A stretch of 15,156 nucleotides of DNA, taken from contig CANHWS010000048.1 of the NCBI GenBank assembly GCA_947464365.1, positions 1 through 15,156 of the forward strand, written 5' to 3'. The notes under the pieces are model-generated. The model saw only the letters and a list, made by a program, of their open reading frames with translations. It was not told the origin of the DNA and searched no databases. Position 1 is the stretch's first letter. Every line of letters begins with the position of its first letter. This DNA is from Cytophagaceae bacterium. GTDB lineage: Bacteria > Bacteroidota > Bacteroidia > Cytophagales > Flexibacteraceae. The position numbers were made by a program, and so were the translations under genes. Positions 8,301 to 15,000 of the stretch are shown here, piece after piece.

Positions 8301-10128
8301 GTCAGAGAGTATCTATGTAGTCTCACCTACTGGTAGCACTGATGACATCTATACTGCTGTTTATAGTGCAGGTGGTTGTAGCTATAGCTATTCAATTAGG
8401 CTCACTAACTCACAACCTACCTTTACTGTCGAGAGTGTGAATGCTTGCGTGGGTGAGCGCTTTAGGCTCAGGCTTAATACCACAGGTTATCCAAACCTCA
8501 ATGGTATTTCCTGGTCCACTCCTGGAGCGAATGCTGTTACACCAATAGGGGTCAATACCTGTAGTGTTAATTGCAGAGAGTACGTCGCCGAACTCGTTTA
8601 CTTTACGGCAGGCCAACATACCGTTACTGTCAATGTCGTTAACCCTGTTGCTGGTTGCACAACACCACTAGTACTTAACTTGCAAGCCTTTGACAAGGAG
8701 CCCAATGGCCAATGCTGTCATACAGGTTATTCTCGGATCTTGGGTGTTGCCAATCAGGTTACTGACCTTAATCTTGGTGGTCAGGATGTTATTTACAATG
8801 GTAACACCAAAGTAGTAGGCGCACTTAACGTCACGAACGGAAAAATAATTTTCCCCCCAGGGTCAGTTGTGGAAATGGGGTATAACGACGAAGTAGAGTA
8901 TGATGATCTCACCACAACCACCGGTTTGATTGAGCCTACCTTCCACGTACGGGATGATGCAGAGGTTGTGGCAGAGGGTACCATATTCAGGGAGTACTGT
9001 GGATTGTTTCCATCTATATCACCGTTTTCGCTTTATGGCAATGCCAAAGTTACGATAGGCACCAATGCCGCTAATCCAACCCTGAAATCAGTGGTTCAGA
9101 CCGAGGGAAGGCCATTCCATAGCCAAATGCATACTGGTTTCCTGAATTTAACGGAGGTGCAGTTCCCGAAAGTTATGCTGGGGATGAAGCTGAAAGGTGG
9201 CGGTATACCGGTTGCGGGTACCACAGGTGTGTCAATTAGCAATTGTTATTTCCTTGGTGGAGGCAATCTAGAGCTAGCTACTGCTGGTACCCTAACGGTT
9301 AACAACAACAATTTCGGACCGACGCAGTTATCGCTCAATCACAATACTGTAACCAACCTCACCGAGAACAAATGGCTTGATGCCGTTGGCTCTTTGATAT
9401 TCAAGGGGATAAACAACAACACCGTAATCAGGTGCAATAGTTTCCGGGTTAATCGACCAATTAGTAGAGACCACACCGCCATTACAGTTGAGGCAAATGC
9501 GGAGGTGAATTTAGTTGGTGGTTTTCATAATATTGGCTCTGCTACCATCAATGGTGATAAGGCAGGAAATTTCTTCGCCATAGACGAAAGTGATCCAGTT
9601 ATTAGTACTACCAGCTCTGGTTCGATTGCTGGAAATTGGGTCTCACCTCAGAGCACTATTAATGGTTTGCAATACAGATTCGCTGCCTTGTTGAATTCCA
9701 GTCAAAGTCGATTAAACTACCACAATTTTTCAGATGAATTTGTTGGTCTTACTGAGGGTAGGGTACTTACCTATGGAAATTTCCCTGATGTAAATAATAC
9801 TACAGCTGATAACAATGTCACCTGTGTTAACGGCAGCGTGTTGTTCCCTCCACTATTAAGACAGGGACTTCTAGGAATTGGCAATGGGCAAACCAATCCT
9901 CGTTTAGATGTTCATCCTAACCCAAGTAGTGGTGTTTTCGAAGTTGTTACTGATCAACAGATATCATTAGTTGAAGTGTACGACGCTGCTTCAAAACTGG
10001 TTTTATCTTTGAAGCCTACTTCTGGCGGCGTCTTAACGTTGGACATGACTGATCAACCTTCAGGTATCTATATTGCCAGAGCTCATTCAGCCAAAGGGGT
10101 ATTCACTACTAAACTCCTAAAACAATGA
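5338..10128 (+). CDS. Large T9SS-secreted metzincin-type zinc metalloprotease with beta-solenoid regions
   Basis: This is a 1596-residue predicted secreted protein. ATG 5338 is chosen because it opens a good signal peptide (MTQNLIHVKYTK, hydrophobic core, cleavage near VIGQ at about 32) and the TTG 36 bases upstream lies in the promoter. A Gly/Pro/Glu-rich linker spans about 137-182. Residues 228-260 (GGILASNIIWNIRG, LKGVIIAQ) resemble the ice-binding/DUF3494 or choice-of-anchor solenoid motif (inference). The metzincin catalytic domain spans about 345-690: a KVIRVMIHVFKP strand, zinc site HEVLHCIGLGH with His 636, 640, 646 and Glu 637, a plausible Met-turn NNAMTT, then LTHCQKGRVHELL as in pappalysin-like M43 proteins. 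Beta-solenoid-like repeats run about 700-890 and 1105-1480, with Cys-containing Ig/PKD-like modules between. A type A sorting domain (VHPNPSSGVFEV at 1525) ends in KLLKQ. Its stop overlaps the next start as ATGA. Peptidase class is well supported; substrate is unknown. Confidence 0.82.
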   Translation: MTQNLIHVKYTKLVIAIVAVLTVLVNLPVIGQTHTRISTPNLDLFNFVSCDTLRSQNQVGLLKLAGSNTHVKGDFYLQSNVATTGNQQVRDALTEMIQIRQTYGGLTGNDKGQQSPKADSLFNLANQGVYKYALPLPPSTSGGGGIGIDPGDVGEPTEEPGGGGIEETGDGEGGGVVSPPPYSCSHSVAVQNLTTTFKGKKVFTGSATDMIIINVLGNAIFDSVTVVLRGGILASNIIWNIRGSLSILNGNDLKGVIIAQSVLVLNRWELAPDITVGTPGKIIIVNDYKAQGGEITICGLNENSPSGIVSNNKPVVNQQNKIYYNTDCGNYVNKSPDVPGHTPVKVIRVMIHVFKPVTTANVPAVFRNYDEADKPYLTSLIEGLNAKGGVRVDNQGAPYGTPLTVPKATLPDARYSTYINSTVNTNAEISYPTQFLTLNDNFKNLATANPTHGVLGTQNRPDSRVQFVIVPNGIKFYYGAVETSSGKKIENVLEFLTSAYSATAYENALGSNLTAARAWLDENNESDPNAINIVMTESYTPDDINKLTNVSSSSSASCSAGFNFGGLSTERYEGTNIARGLGDNWCLIQGRNFLGKYHYLEGLYKLKVIGNTCNYRSTVARPDWHQLNVTSYIVAHEVLHCIGLGHANGNLLDICSNAPYDGQSGATFNNAMTTKLPSGQYSNLTHCQKGRVHELLESSAIGKVLVNNYCTSSITDQTLSTTYVSGNGTTDGNKWYSRMMLTGNLDVSNGAQLKVGCKLTFPSSVNGRDPQLAVRLSSRVEFMAGSTIGKGSIQASTCASTTKLEIGSTTISSTGQIIYNPVQGFVFISGHVRVEPGISIVVKRGATLYVGPKGILEFLGAGNFVVEEGGYLCVVSNIEGKGAINMGTGNINFEPNSNIGMVNPDITDPIYSTCSVVTACNIQSFDRYEFEVKYSTNPAVRYTNNNFVNVCANTPVEIKLVNRFGNGFTGDFVWRKNGVIIPLTLPNTSESIYVVSPTGSTDDIYTAVYSAGGCSYSYSIRLTNSQPTFTVESVNACVGERFRLRLNTTGYPNLNGISWSTPGANAVTPIGVNTCSVNCREYVAELVYFTAGQHTVTVNVVNPVAGCTTPLVLNLQAFDKEPNGQCCHTGYSRILGVANQVTDLNLGGQDVIYNGNTKVVGALNVTNGKIIFPPGSVVEMGYNDEVEYDDLTTTTGLIEPTFHVRDDAEVVAEGTIFREYCGLFPSISPFSLYGNAKVTIGTNAANPTLKSVVQTEGRPFHSQMHTGFLNLTEVQFPKVMLGMKLKGGGIPVAGTTGVSISNCYFLGGGNLELATAGTLTVNNNNFGPTQLSLNHNTVTNLTENKWLDAVGSLIFKGINNNTVIRCNSFRVNRPISRDHTAITVEANAEVNLVGGFHNIGSATINGDKAGNFFAIDESDPVISTTSSGSIAGNWVSPQSTINGLQYRFAALLNSSQSRLNYHNFSDEFVGLTEGRVLTYGNFPDVNNTTADNNVTCVNGSVLFPPLLRQGLLGIGNGQTNPRLDVHPNPSSGVFEVVTDQQISLVEVYDAASKLVLSLKPTSGGVLTLDMTDQPSGIYIARAHSAKGVFTTKLLKQ

Positions 10129-11702
10129 TCAAGTCCATCACCACTGGTCTCTTCTTTTGTTTTCTGAGCATATCCACGTGTTTCGGTCAGAGAATTATTA
10201 ATCAGAGGCTATATCAATTGGGTGATATTGGTGCTGAAAGAGCTAACTTCAAAGATGGCTTGGTCACGATCTACTATCACCAAGGTCGCTCAACTGTCAC
10301 CGCTGCAAATCGGACGCGTCGGCTCGGTGATTTTTTTCAGATCAATACCAATCTAGATTCTCTCAATTTTGTTACGCTCGATTCTGGTTCCTTGGCATTC
10401 AATTGGTCATTTACGTTATTACCATCCAAGCAGCAGTTTCTCGTTTCTTATCGCTATCCGGCACCCTTTGCTTTTGATCAGTTAGCTGAGCCTTGCTTCA
10501 GTATCTATGATGCCCATTTGAAGCGCAAAATTCGGGAGATTCAGTATCCTGGTGCCGATTTTCCGGATATGATCGGTACGGGTATCATCTTTGTCAACAA
10601 ACCAAATGATATATGGCTATATGGGTCAATGTTGGACACCCTAACTCGTTGGAAAGTGCCTTGCGTACGTCGGATTGATACCCTATTTCAGCTTTCGCCG
10701 ATCAGAACTTATGTTGATACGGGGGGCTTTAGGGCTTCCAAAATTGTGAAACGTGGGCCTAATGAGTATTGGTTGTTAGGTTCTCAGGTTTATGATACCT
10801 ATACCCCGGGCCCTAACCGCTATATGGCCCATGGCAACAAATACATTTTGGATAGCAACGGGCATTTTCTTGGGAAAACTATTTTCGATTTTCGAGACGA
10901 CAGCAGAGGGATGCGGTATAGTGTCCGCGGTGCCACAGGTTTGTATCTTGACTATCATCCAATGCCAGATAAGTCTTGGCTCGTGACAGGTAGCATGTTT
11001 AGTAATCCCAATTACGGTGGCCTTATCAGTGATTCCTTAGCGTTTATTGCCAAGCTGGATTCAAGCCTAACTTATACCTATTGGGTCCAGCCGCTAAAAA
11101 ATCCAGGGTTTGTCTATACCCTTGAGGACAATAATTATATTAGAATAGCAGCTGCTCCGCCTAGTTCGACTGATCCTGCCATTATGGAAATCTATCGTCA
11201 TGACGGTGCAACGGGTGCTCAGCTCAGTAGTTATTCAGTGACTCCAGTTTTCAATAATCTTCGTCCATTTCCTGTGTATATGTACCCTAGGACTTTTTCC
11301 TTTATTGGGGATAGCTCTGTGCTCTGTACAGGAAACGCTCTTGATTACACAAATCAAAATTTCCGTAATTTACCAAATTTAATCGCTGCCTTTATCATCA
11401 AAGGTATCCCCAATCATTATAACCCAGTAGGGCTTGTGCGCAAAGATCAGGAGGTGGTTCGGGCACAATTAATGACCTACCCCAATCCCTTTCGTTCCAG
11501 CTTCAGGATAAGCCCTCTAACGCCTTCCCAATTCAAGGCATCAGGCCACCTCTATGTCATCAACACCAACGGTCAGGTAGTCTATGCGGCCCCCTACCAA
11601 ATGGGTGATGAGGTCCAGGCGGCAGATCTACCCTCAGGGCTCTACTTTTATCAATTCGCCTCGGCCCAAGGGGTAAGTAAGGGAAGGGTGATGAAGGAGT
11701 AG
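10125..11702 (+). CDS. T9SS-secreted protein of unknown function, copy 1 of a tandem pair
   Basis: I do not recognise this 525-residue family. The signal peptide is residues 1-21 (MIKSITTGL, hydrophobic core, CFGQ). The body (22-440) is beta-rich, with recurring aromatic, Gly and Asp strands such as FKDGLVTIYYHQ, FRASKIVKRGPNEYWLLGS and PDKSWLVTGSMF; the last two recall blades of a beta-propeller. The body ends at about 440, and residues 451-525 are a type A T9SS sorting domain (TYPNPFRSSFRIS, LPSGLYFYQF, basic GRVMKE end). ATG overlaps the TGA of the metalloprotease gene (ATGA at 10125-10128). It is therefore almost certainly co-transcribed and translationally coupled with that gene, and the two products probably act together outside the cell. 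A paralogue lies at 12034-13611. No catalytic motif was identified. Confidence 0.8.
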   Translation: MIKSITTGLFFCFLSISTCFGQRIINQRLYQLGDIGAERANFKDGLVTIYYHQGRSTVTAANRTRRLGDFFQINTNLDSLNFVTLDSGSLAFNWSFTLLPSKQQFLVSYRYPAPFAFDQLAEPCFSIYDAHLKRKIREIQYPGADFPDMIGTGIIFVNKPNDIWLYGSMLDTLTRWKVPCVRRIDTLFQLSPIRTYVDTGGFRASKIVKRGPNEYWLLGSQVYDTYTPGPNRYMAHGNKYILDSNGHFLGKTIFDFRDDSRGMRYSVRGATGLYLDYHPMPDKSWLVTGSMFSNPNYGGLISDSLAFIAKLDSSLTYTYWVQPLKNPGFVYTLEDNNYIRIAAAPPSSTDPAIMEIYRHDGATGAQLSSYSVTPVFNNLRPFPVYMYPRTFSFIGDSSVLCTGNALDYTNQNFRNLPNLIAAFIIKGIPNHYNPVGLVRKDQEVVRAQLMTYPNPFRSSFRISPLTPSQFKASGHLYVINTNGQVVYAAPYQMGDEVQAADLPSGLYFYQFASAQGVSKGRVMKE

Positions 11703-11707
11703 GTGGG

Positions 11708-11866
11708 GTTTGTCTGAACTCGGATTCATCGGATTAGACGGATTTATGGGATTTGTGTGTACTGATGCCCACTTGGGACTAGCCGCCTGACCTTGAGGTG
11801 TTTACATGTCCATCCCACTAATCCGTTAAATCATTTTTCTAAAATCCGAGTTCAGACAGTACAAAC
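11708..11866. repeat. Imperfect inverted repeat of about 160 bases between the paralogues
   Basis: The outer arms share a perfect 16-base inverted match (11711-11726 with 11843-11858) within a looser flanking match (GTTTG at 11708 against CAAAC at 11866). Inner arms 11738-11752 and 11812-11826 pair at 13 of 15 positions. The left arm contains repeated GGATT units. The whole can fold into a long interrupted hairpin right after the stop of copy 1. It could be a dispersed intergenic palindrome, a small non-autonomous element or a processing/termination structure. There is no flanking direct repeat that I could confirm. Confidence 0.75.
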
Positions 11867-11920
11867 CTCGCAGGCAACCTTTTTTAGCTTATCTTGGTCT
11901 TGTAACAAACGTCGCAGCCT

Positions 11921-12037
11921 ATGACCACGCATATTTCGCATCTAGTCCACCACTTGCTAATGTGGGGTGGCCTCCTCTCCTTCTTCGGCTATGGAATTTG
12001 CACCAAAGTCATCTCCTCCAAACTGCTCAAACAATGA
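11921..12037 (+). pseudogene. 38-codon ORF ending in a remnant of a T9SS sorting-domain tail
   Basis: ATG at 11921 opens a 38-codon frame (starting MTTHISHLVHHLLMW) whose TGA overlaps the start of copy 2 as ATGA at 12034-12037. Its last residues, KVISSKLLKQ, parallel the end of the metalloprotease, GVFTTKLLKQ. The DNA around the stop is near-identical to the protease/copy 1 junction. The upstream half has no similarity to a sorting domain. I read it as the leftover 3' end of a second protease-like gene that has been deleted, possibly still translated as a leader that couples to copy 2. A chance ORF in front of a duplicated junction is the alternative. Confidence 0.4.
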
Positions 12038-13611
12038 TCAAGTCCATCACGACTGGCCTACTCATTTGTTTACTGAGTATATCCATGTGTTTCGGCCAGA
12101 GGATTATTAATCAGAGGCTATATCAATTGGGTGACATTGGTGCTGAAACAGCTAATTTCAAAGATGGCTTGGTTACGATCTACTATCATCAAGGGCGCTC
12201 AACTGTTACCGCTGCAAATCGGACACGTAGGCTTGGTGATTTTTTTCAGATCAATACTAACCTAGATTCTCTCAATTTTGTTACGCTAGATTCTGGTTCT
12301 TTGGCATTCAATTGGTCATTTGCGTTGTTACCATCCAAGCAACAGTTTCTCGTTTCCTACCGTTTTCCTGCGCCTTTTGCTTTTGATCAGTATTCTGAGC
12401 CTTGTTTCAGTATCTATGATGCCCATTTGAAGCGCAAAATTCGGGAGATCCAGTATCTTGGTGCTACGTTTGAGGACATGATTGGTACGGGTATCATATT
12501 CGTCAACAAACCAAATGATATATGGCTTTATGGGTCAAAGTTGGACACCCTAACCCGTTGGAAAGTGCCTTGCGTACGTCGGATTGATACCCTATTTCAG
12601 CTTTCGCCGATCAAAACTTATGTTGATACAGGGGGGTTTAGGGCTTCCAAAATTGTGAAACGTGGGCCAAATGAGTATTGGTTGCTAGGATCGCAGGTAT
12701 ATGATACCTATACCCCAGGTCCTAACCGCTATATGGCCCATGGTAATAAGTATATTTTGGATAGCAACGGACACTTTTTGGGGAAAACCATTTTTGATTT
12801 CCGTGACGACAGTAGAGGTATGCGGTATAGTGTCCGTGGTGCCACAGGGCTGTTTCTGGACTACCACCCGATGCCTGACAAATCTTGGCTAGTGACAGGT
12901 GGCATGTTCAGTAATCCTAATTACGGTGGCCTTATCAGTGATTCCTTAGGTTTTATTGCCAAGCTAGACTCAAGCCTGACCTATACCTATTGGGTCCAGC
13001 CACTAAAAAATGAAGGGCTTATCTACACCTTAGAAGACAATAATTACATTAGAATAGGAGTAGCCGCTCCTAATTTGGGTGATCCTGCAATCATAGAAAT
13101 CTATCGCCATGATGGAGCAACTGGTGCGCAACTTAGCAATTATTCTTTTTATCCTGTTTTCTACAATTTGCGTCCTTTTCCCGTACAGATTAGTCCTTAT
13201 ACCTATACGTTTATTGGGGATAGTTCTTTACTATTTACAGGTACAGTGTTTAATTACACTAACCAACAGCCACGGTATTTGCCAAATGTAATCGGTGCCT
13301 TCACCATCAAAGGTATCCCCAATCATTTTAATCCAGTGGGGCTGGTGCGCAAAGATCAGGAGCATGTAAGGGCACAATTAACTAGCTATCCCAATCCCTT
13401 CCATGCCAGCTTCAGGATAAGCCCACTGACGCCTTCCCAATACAGATCATCCGGCTACCTCTACCTCATCAACACCAATGGCCAGGTGGTCTATGCTGCC
13501 CCCTACCAAATGGGTGATGAGGTCCAAGCCGCAGACCTACCAACAGGGCTATATTTTTACCAATTTGCCTCAGCCCAAGGGGTCAGTAAGGGTCGGGTGA
13601 TGAAGGAGTAG
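12034..13611 (+). CDS. T9SS-secreted protein of unknown function, copy 2 of a tandem pair
   Basis: This 525-residue paralogue of the product at 10125-11702 is the same length without gaps and about 88% identical by hand count. It keeps the signal peptide (MIKSITTGLLICLLSISM, CFGQ), the beta-rich body and the type A sorting domain from residue 451 (SYPNPFHASFRIS) to the GRVMKE end. ATG at 12034 is chosen over the GTG at 11962 because it matches the start of copy 1 exactly and gives an immediate signal peptide. Differences are few in residues 1-325 but dense in about 335-425, the segment just before the sorting domain. Unlike copy 1, it has no intact protease gene in front, only a short ORF with the same ATGA overlap. 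Function is unknown; it is presumably exported and exposed like copy 1. Confidence 0.8.
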   Translation: MIKSITTGLLICLLSISMCFGQRIINQRLYQLGDIGAETANFKDGLVTIYYHQGRSTVTAANRTRRLGDFFQINTNLDSLNFVTLDSGSLAFNWSFALLPSKQQFLVSYRFPAPFAFDQYSEPCFSIYDAHLKRKIREIQYLGATFEDMIGTGIIFVNKPNDIWLYGSKLDTLTRWKVPCVRRIDTLFQLSPIKTYVDTGGFRASKIVKRGPNEYWLLGSQVYDTYTPGPNRYMAHGNKYILDSNGHFLGKTIFDFRDDSRGMRYSVRGATGLFLDYHPMPDKSWLVTGGMFSNPNYGGLISDSLGFIAKLDSSLTYTYWVQPLKNEGLIYTLEDNNYIRIGVAAPNLGDPAIIEIYRHDGATGAQLSNYSFYPVFYNLRPFPVQISPYTYTFIGDSSLLFTGTVFNYTNQQPRYLPNVIGAFTIKGIPNHFNPVGLVRKDQEHVRAQLTSYPNPFHASFRISPLTPSQYRSSGYLYLINTNGQVVYAAPYQMGDEVQAADLPTGLYFYQFASAQGVSKGRVMKE

Positions 13612-13646
13612 GTGGGGGTGTTGGTTTCTGATTAGATATAGACCAA

Positions 13647-13667
13647 AACTACCTACCATAGGTTGTT
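13647..13667. terminator. Weak hairpin between convergent genes, possible terminator
   Basis: AAC-T-ACCTA and TAGGT-T-GTT pair around a CCA loop, with one T-T mismatch. The stem lies 35 bases after the stop of copy 2 and 65 bases beyond the cmk stop codon. It has no T-run, so termination here is uncertain. No better candidate was found in the 121-base gap. Confidence 0.25.
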
Positions 13668-13732
13668 AAGTTGGCCAATTAGGTGCAGTGTAGTTATACT
13701 CAGGATCCTACCTAACACCAGCGTAACACAAG

Positions 13733-14494
13733 TTACCCCTTCACCTCCAACTCAGCCTGGGCAGCCAGCCGAGCCATTTGCTCACGGGCCATACCGACCA
13801 CGATCTCGACCTGTTGGTCAATCGATAGATGGGTGGTGTCAAGCAAGAAGGCATCTTCTGCTCTGCGCAAGGGGTTTTCCGCCCGGGTGGTGTCGATCAG
13901 GTCTCGATGCGATAGGTTATGGATGATGTCATCCAGGACCACCATTTGGCCACGCTCTAGCAGTTCCTCTTGGCGGCGCATGGCCCGTACCATGGTGTCG
14001 CACTGCATAAAGATCTTGAGCTCGGCCTGCGGAAACACTGCCGTGCCGATGTCACGCCCGTCCATCACCAAGGCTTTTTTGCGGCCCATGCGCTGTTGTT
14101 GGGCCACCATGGCGCGTCGCACCTCCTTTAGGGTGCTGACCTCCGATACTTTTTCGGAGATATACATCTGGCGGATCTCTGCCTCAACATTTAGGCCATT
14201 GAGGAAAGTCTCGTTGGCACCTGTGCGCTCGTTCCTGACGAAGCTGATATGGATGTTTTCCAGTGCCTTCTCGATGTCCTTGGGGTTGGTCAGCTCTAGG
14301 TAATGCTCATGGAAGTAGAGGGTAACGGCCCTGTACATAGCACCTGTGTCGATGTACGCATACTTGAGCTTTGCGGCGACTAGTTTGGCAGTCGTACTTT
14401 TTCCGCATCCGGAGTATCCGTCAATAGCGACAACGATCTTTTTCAAAACAGGTGAGTGGTTAAAGCGAGAGCTACGGAGGTCCGTTTGGGCCAT
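13733..14494 (-). CDS. cmk: Cytidylate kinase (CMP/dCMP kinase)
   Basis: The enzyme phosphorylates CMP and dCMP to the diphosphates using ATP in the cytoplasm, in pyrimidine nucleotide salvage and recycling. It has 253 residues. The P-loop GYSGCGKST is at 26-34, following the strand KKIVVAID. YIDTGAMYRAVT (47-58) is the family signature for substrate binding. VMDGRDIGTAVFP (143-155) and RAENPLRRAEDAFLLDT (204-220) are the other two conserved blocks, with the Arg/Asp residues that contact CMP and the lid. Together these distinguish Cmk from other NMP kinases. The ATG at 14494 gives an N-terminal extension of about 17 residues before the first strand; a TTG at residue 18 is an alternative start. 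The -7 box 24 bases upstream fits the ATG. The gene is convergent with copy 2 of the T9SS cargo pair. Confidence 0.95.
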   Translation of the reverse strand: MAQTDLRSSRFNHSPVLKKIVVAIDGYSGCGKSTTAKLVAAKLKYAYIDTGAMYRAVTLYFHEHYLELTNPKDIEKALENIHISFVRNERTGANETFLNGLNVEAEIRQMYISEKVSEVSTLKEVRRAMVAQQQRMGRKKALVMDGRDIGTAVFPQAELKIFMQCDTMVRAMRRQEELLERGQMVVLDDIIHNLSHRDLIDTTRAENPLRRAEDAFLLDTTHLSIDQQVEIVVGMAREQMARLAAQAELEVKG

Positions 14495-14517
14495 CCCGTA
14501 CGGCGCAGCACTGTGGG

Positions 14518-14525
14518 CAAAGTTA
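14518..14525 (-). promoter_or_regulatory. -7 promoter element of cmk
   Basis: Read on the minus strand, TAACTTTG matches the Bacteroidota TAnnTTTG element exactly. It sits 24 bases before the cmk ATG, implying a leader of about 15-18 bases. No TTG was found at the usual distance upstream. Its immediate context (CTTAACTTTG) is the same as at 14875-14882. Confidence 0.5.
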
Positions 14526-14627
14526 AGCCGCTGTCGGTACTTTGCCTTGTATGGCCGACAATAAAATGCGGGTCTGCCCAGACTTTGGCTTGATAGTTGC
14601 CACAGCGTGGCGCTTTTAGCATCTTGA

Positions 14628-14768
14628 CTAGCAGTCCTTTATGGGGCAGGGGATGGGTTTGCCTTTACGGATGGTTTTTTTGCCGGTATGGCAGCCCGTA
14701 CCAGCCATGGCTAGGGTCAATAGGCACAGCAAGAGGGCCATTGGCCTCAGGAACTTAGATCGGATCAT
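14628..14768 (-). CDS. Small lipoprotein-like peptide with a Cys-rich tail
   Basis: This 46-codon gene starts at ATG 14768 and ends at TAG 14628. The N-terminus is a textbook export signal: a basic MIRSKFLRP start, a hydrophobic run MALLLCLLTLAMA, then AGTGC with Cys26 as the probable lipidated residue. The -3 position is Gly rather than Leu, so the lipobox is imperfect. The mature part is only about 21 residues, strongly basic, with the pattern TIRKGKPIPCPIKDC that leaves two Cys near the end. I do not recognise a named family. Very short lipoproteins of this kind are common in Bacteroidota. It lies 133 bases upstream of cmk on the same strand; cmk has its own -7 element, so the two need not be one operon. 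A promoter-like element is about 107 bases upstream. Confidence 0.6.
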   Translation of the reverse strand: MIRSKFLRPMALLLCLLTLAMAGTGCHTGKKTIRKGKPIPCPIKDC

Positions 14769-14874
14769 GGTGGTCAGTCAGTCGGTATCAGGGCTTTGCC
14801 TTTGGTGATGCAGATAGGCGGCAACGTAATCAGGAGCAGCCACAGCAACCCATTAGTCTGGGTTAGTGAGGGCA

Positions 14875-14882
14875 CAAAGTTA
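14875..14882 (-). promoter_or_regulatory. -7 promoter element upstream of the small lipoprotein gene
   Basis: TAACTTTG on the minus strand is an exact TAnnTTTG match, identical to the cmk element including the preceding CT. It would give a leader of about 100 bases before the lipoprotein ATG, unusually long compared with the other promoters here. No clear -33 element is visible. Confidence 0.4.
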
Positions 14883-14921
14883 AGGCATTGGCCCGCACAG
14901 ATGTTACGGATCAGGTAGCCA

Positions 14922-14960
14922 TAAAATGAAAACAGTTTGGTCGAAGATCAACCAAACTGT
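14922..14960 (-). terminator. Rho-independent terminator downstream of the tRNA-like gene
   Basis: On the minus strand ACAGTTTGGT (14960-14951) pairs perfectly with ACCAAACTGT (14941-14932) around a nine-base loop, followed at once by TTTTCATTTT. It lies about 40 bases beyond the 3' end of the tRNA-like gene and in the correct orientation. It therefore probably ends that transcript and isolates it from the lipoprotein promoter. Confidence 0.7.
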
Positions 14961-15000
14961 CCAAACTACCTATTAATACACCAAATTAACCAAAAAAGGG

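Noticed and set aside
11962..12033. GTG start adding 24 residues to copy 2
   Set aside because: The extension buries the signal peptide and is absent from copy 1, which starts at the equivalent ATG.
14597..14616. GCCAC-AGC-GTGGC hairpin with a following T4 on the plus strand
   Set aside because: The stem is only five pairs and there is no plus-strand gene to terminate.
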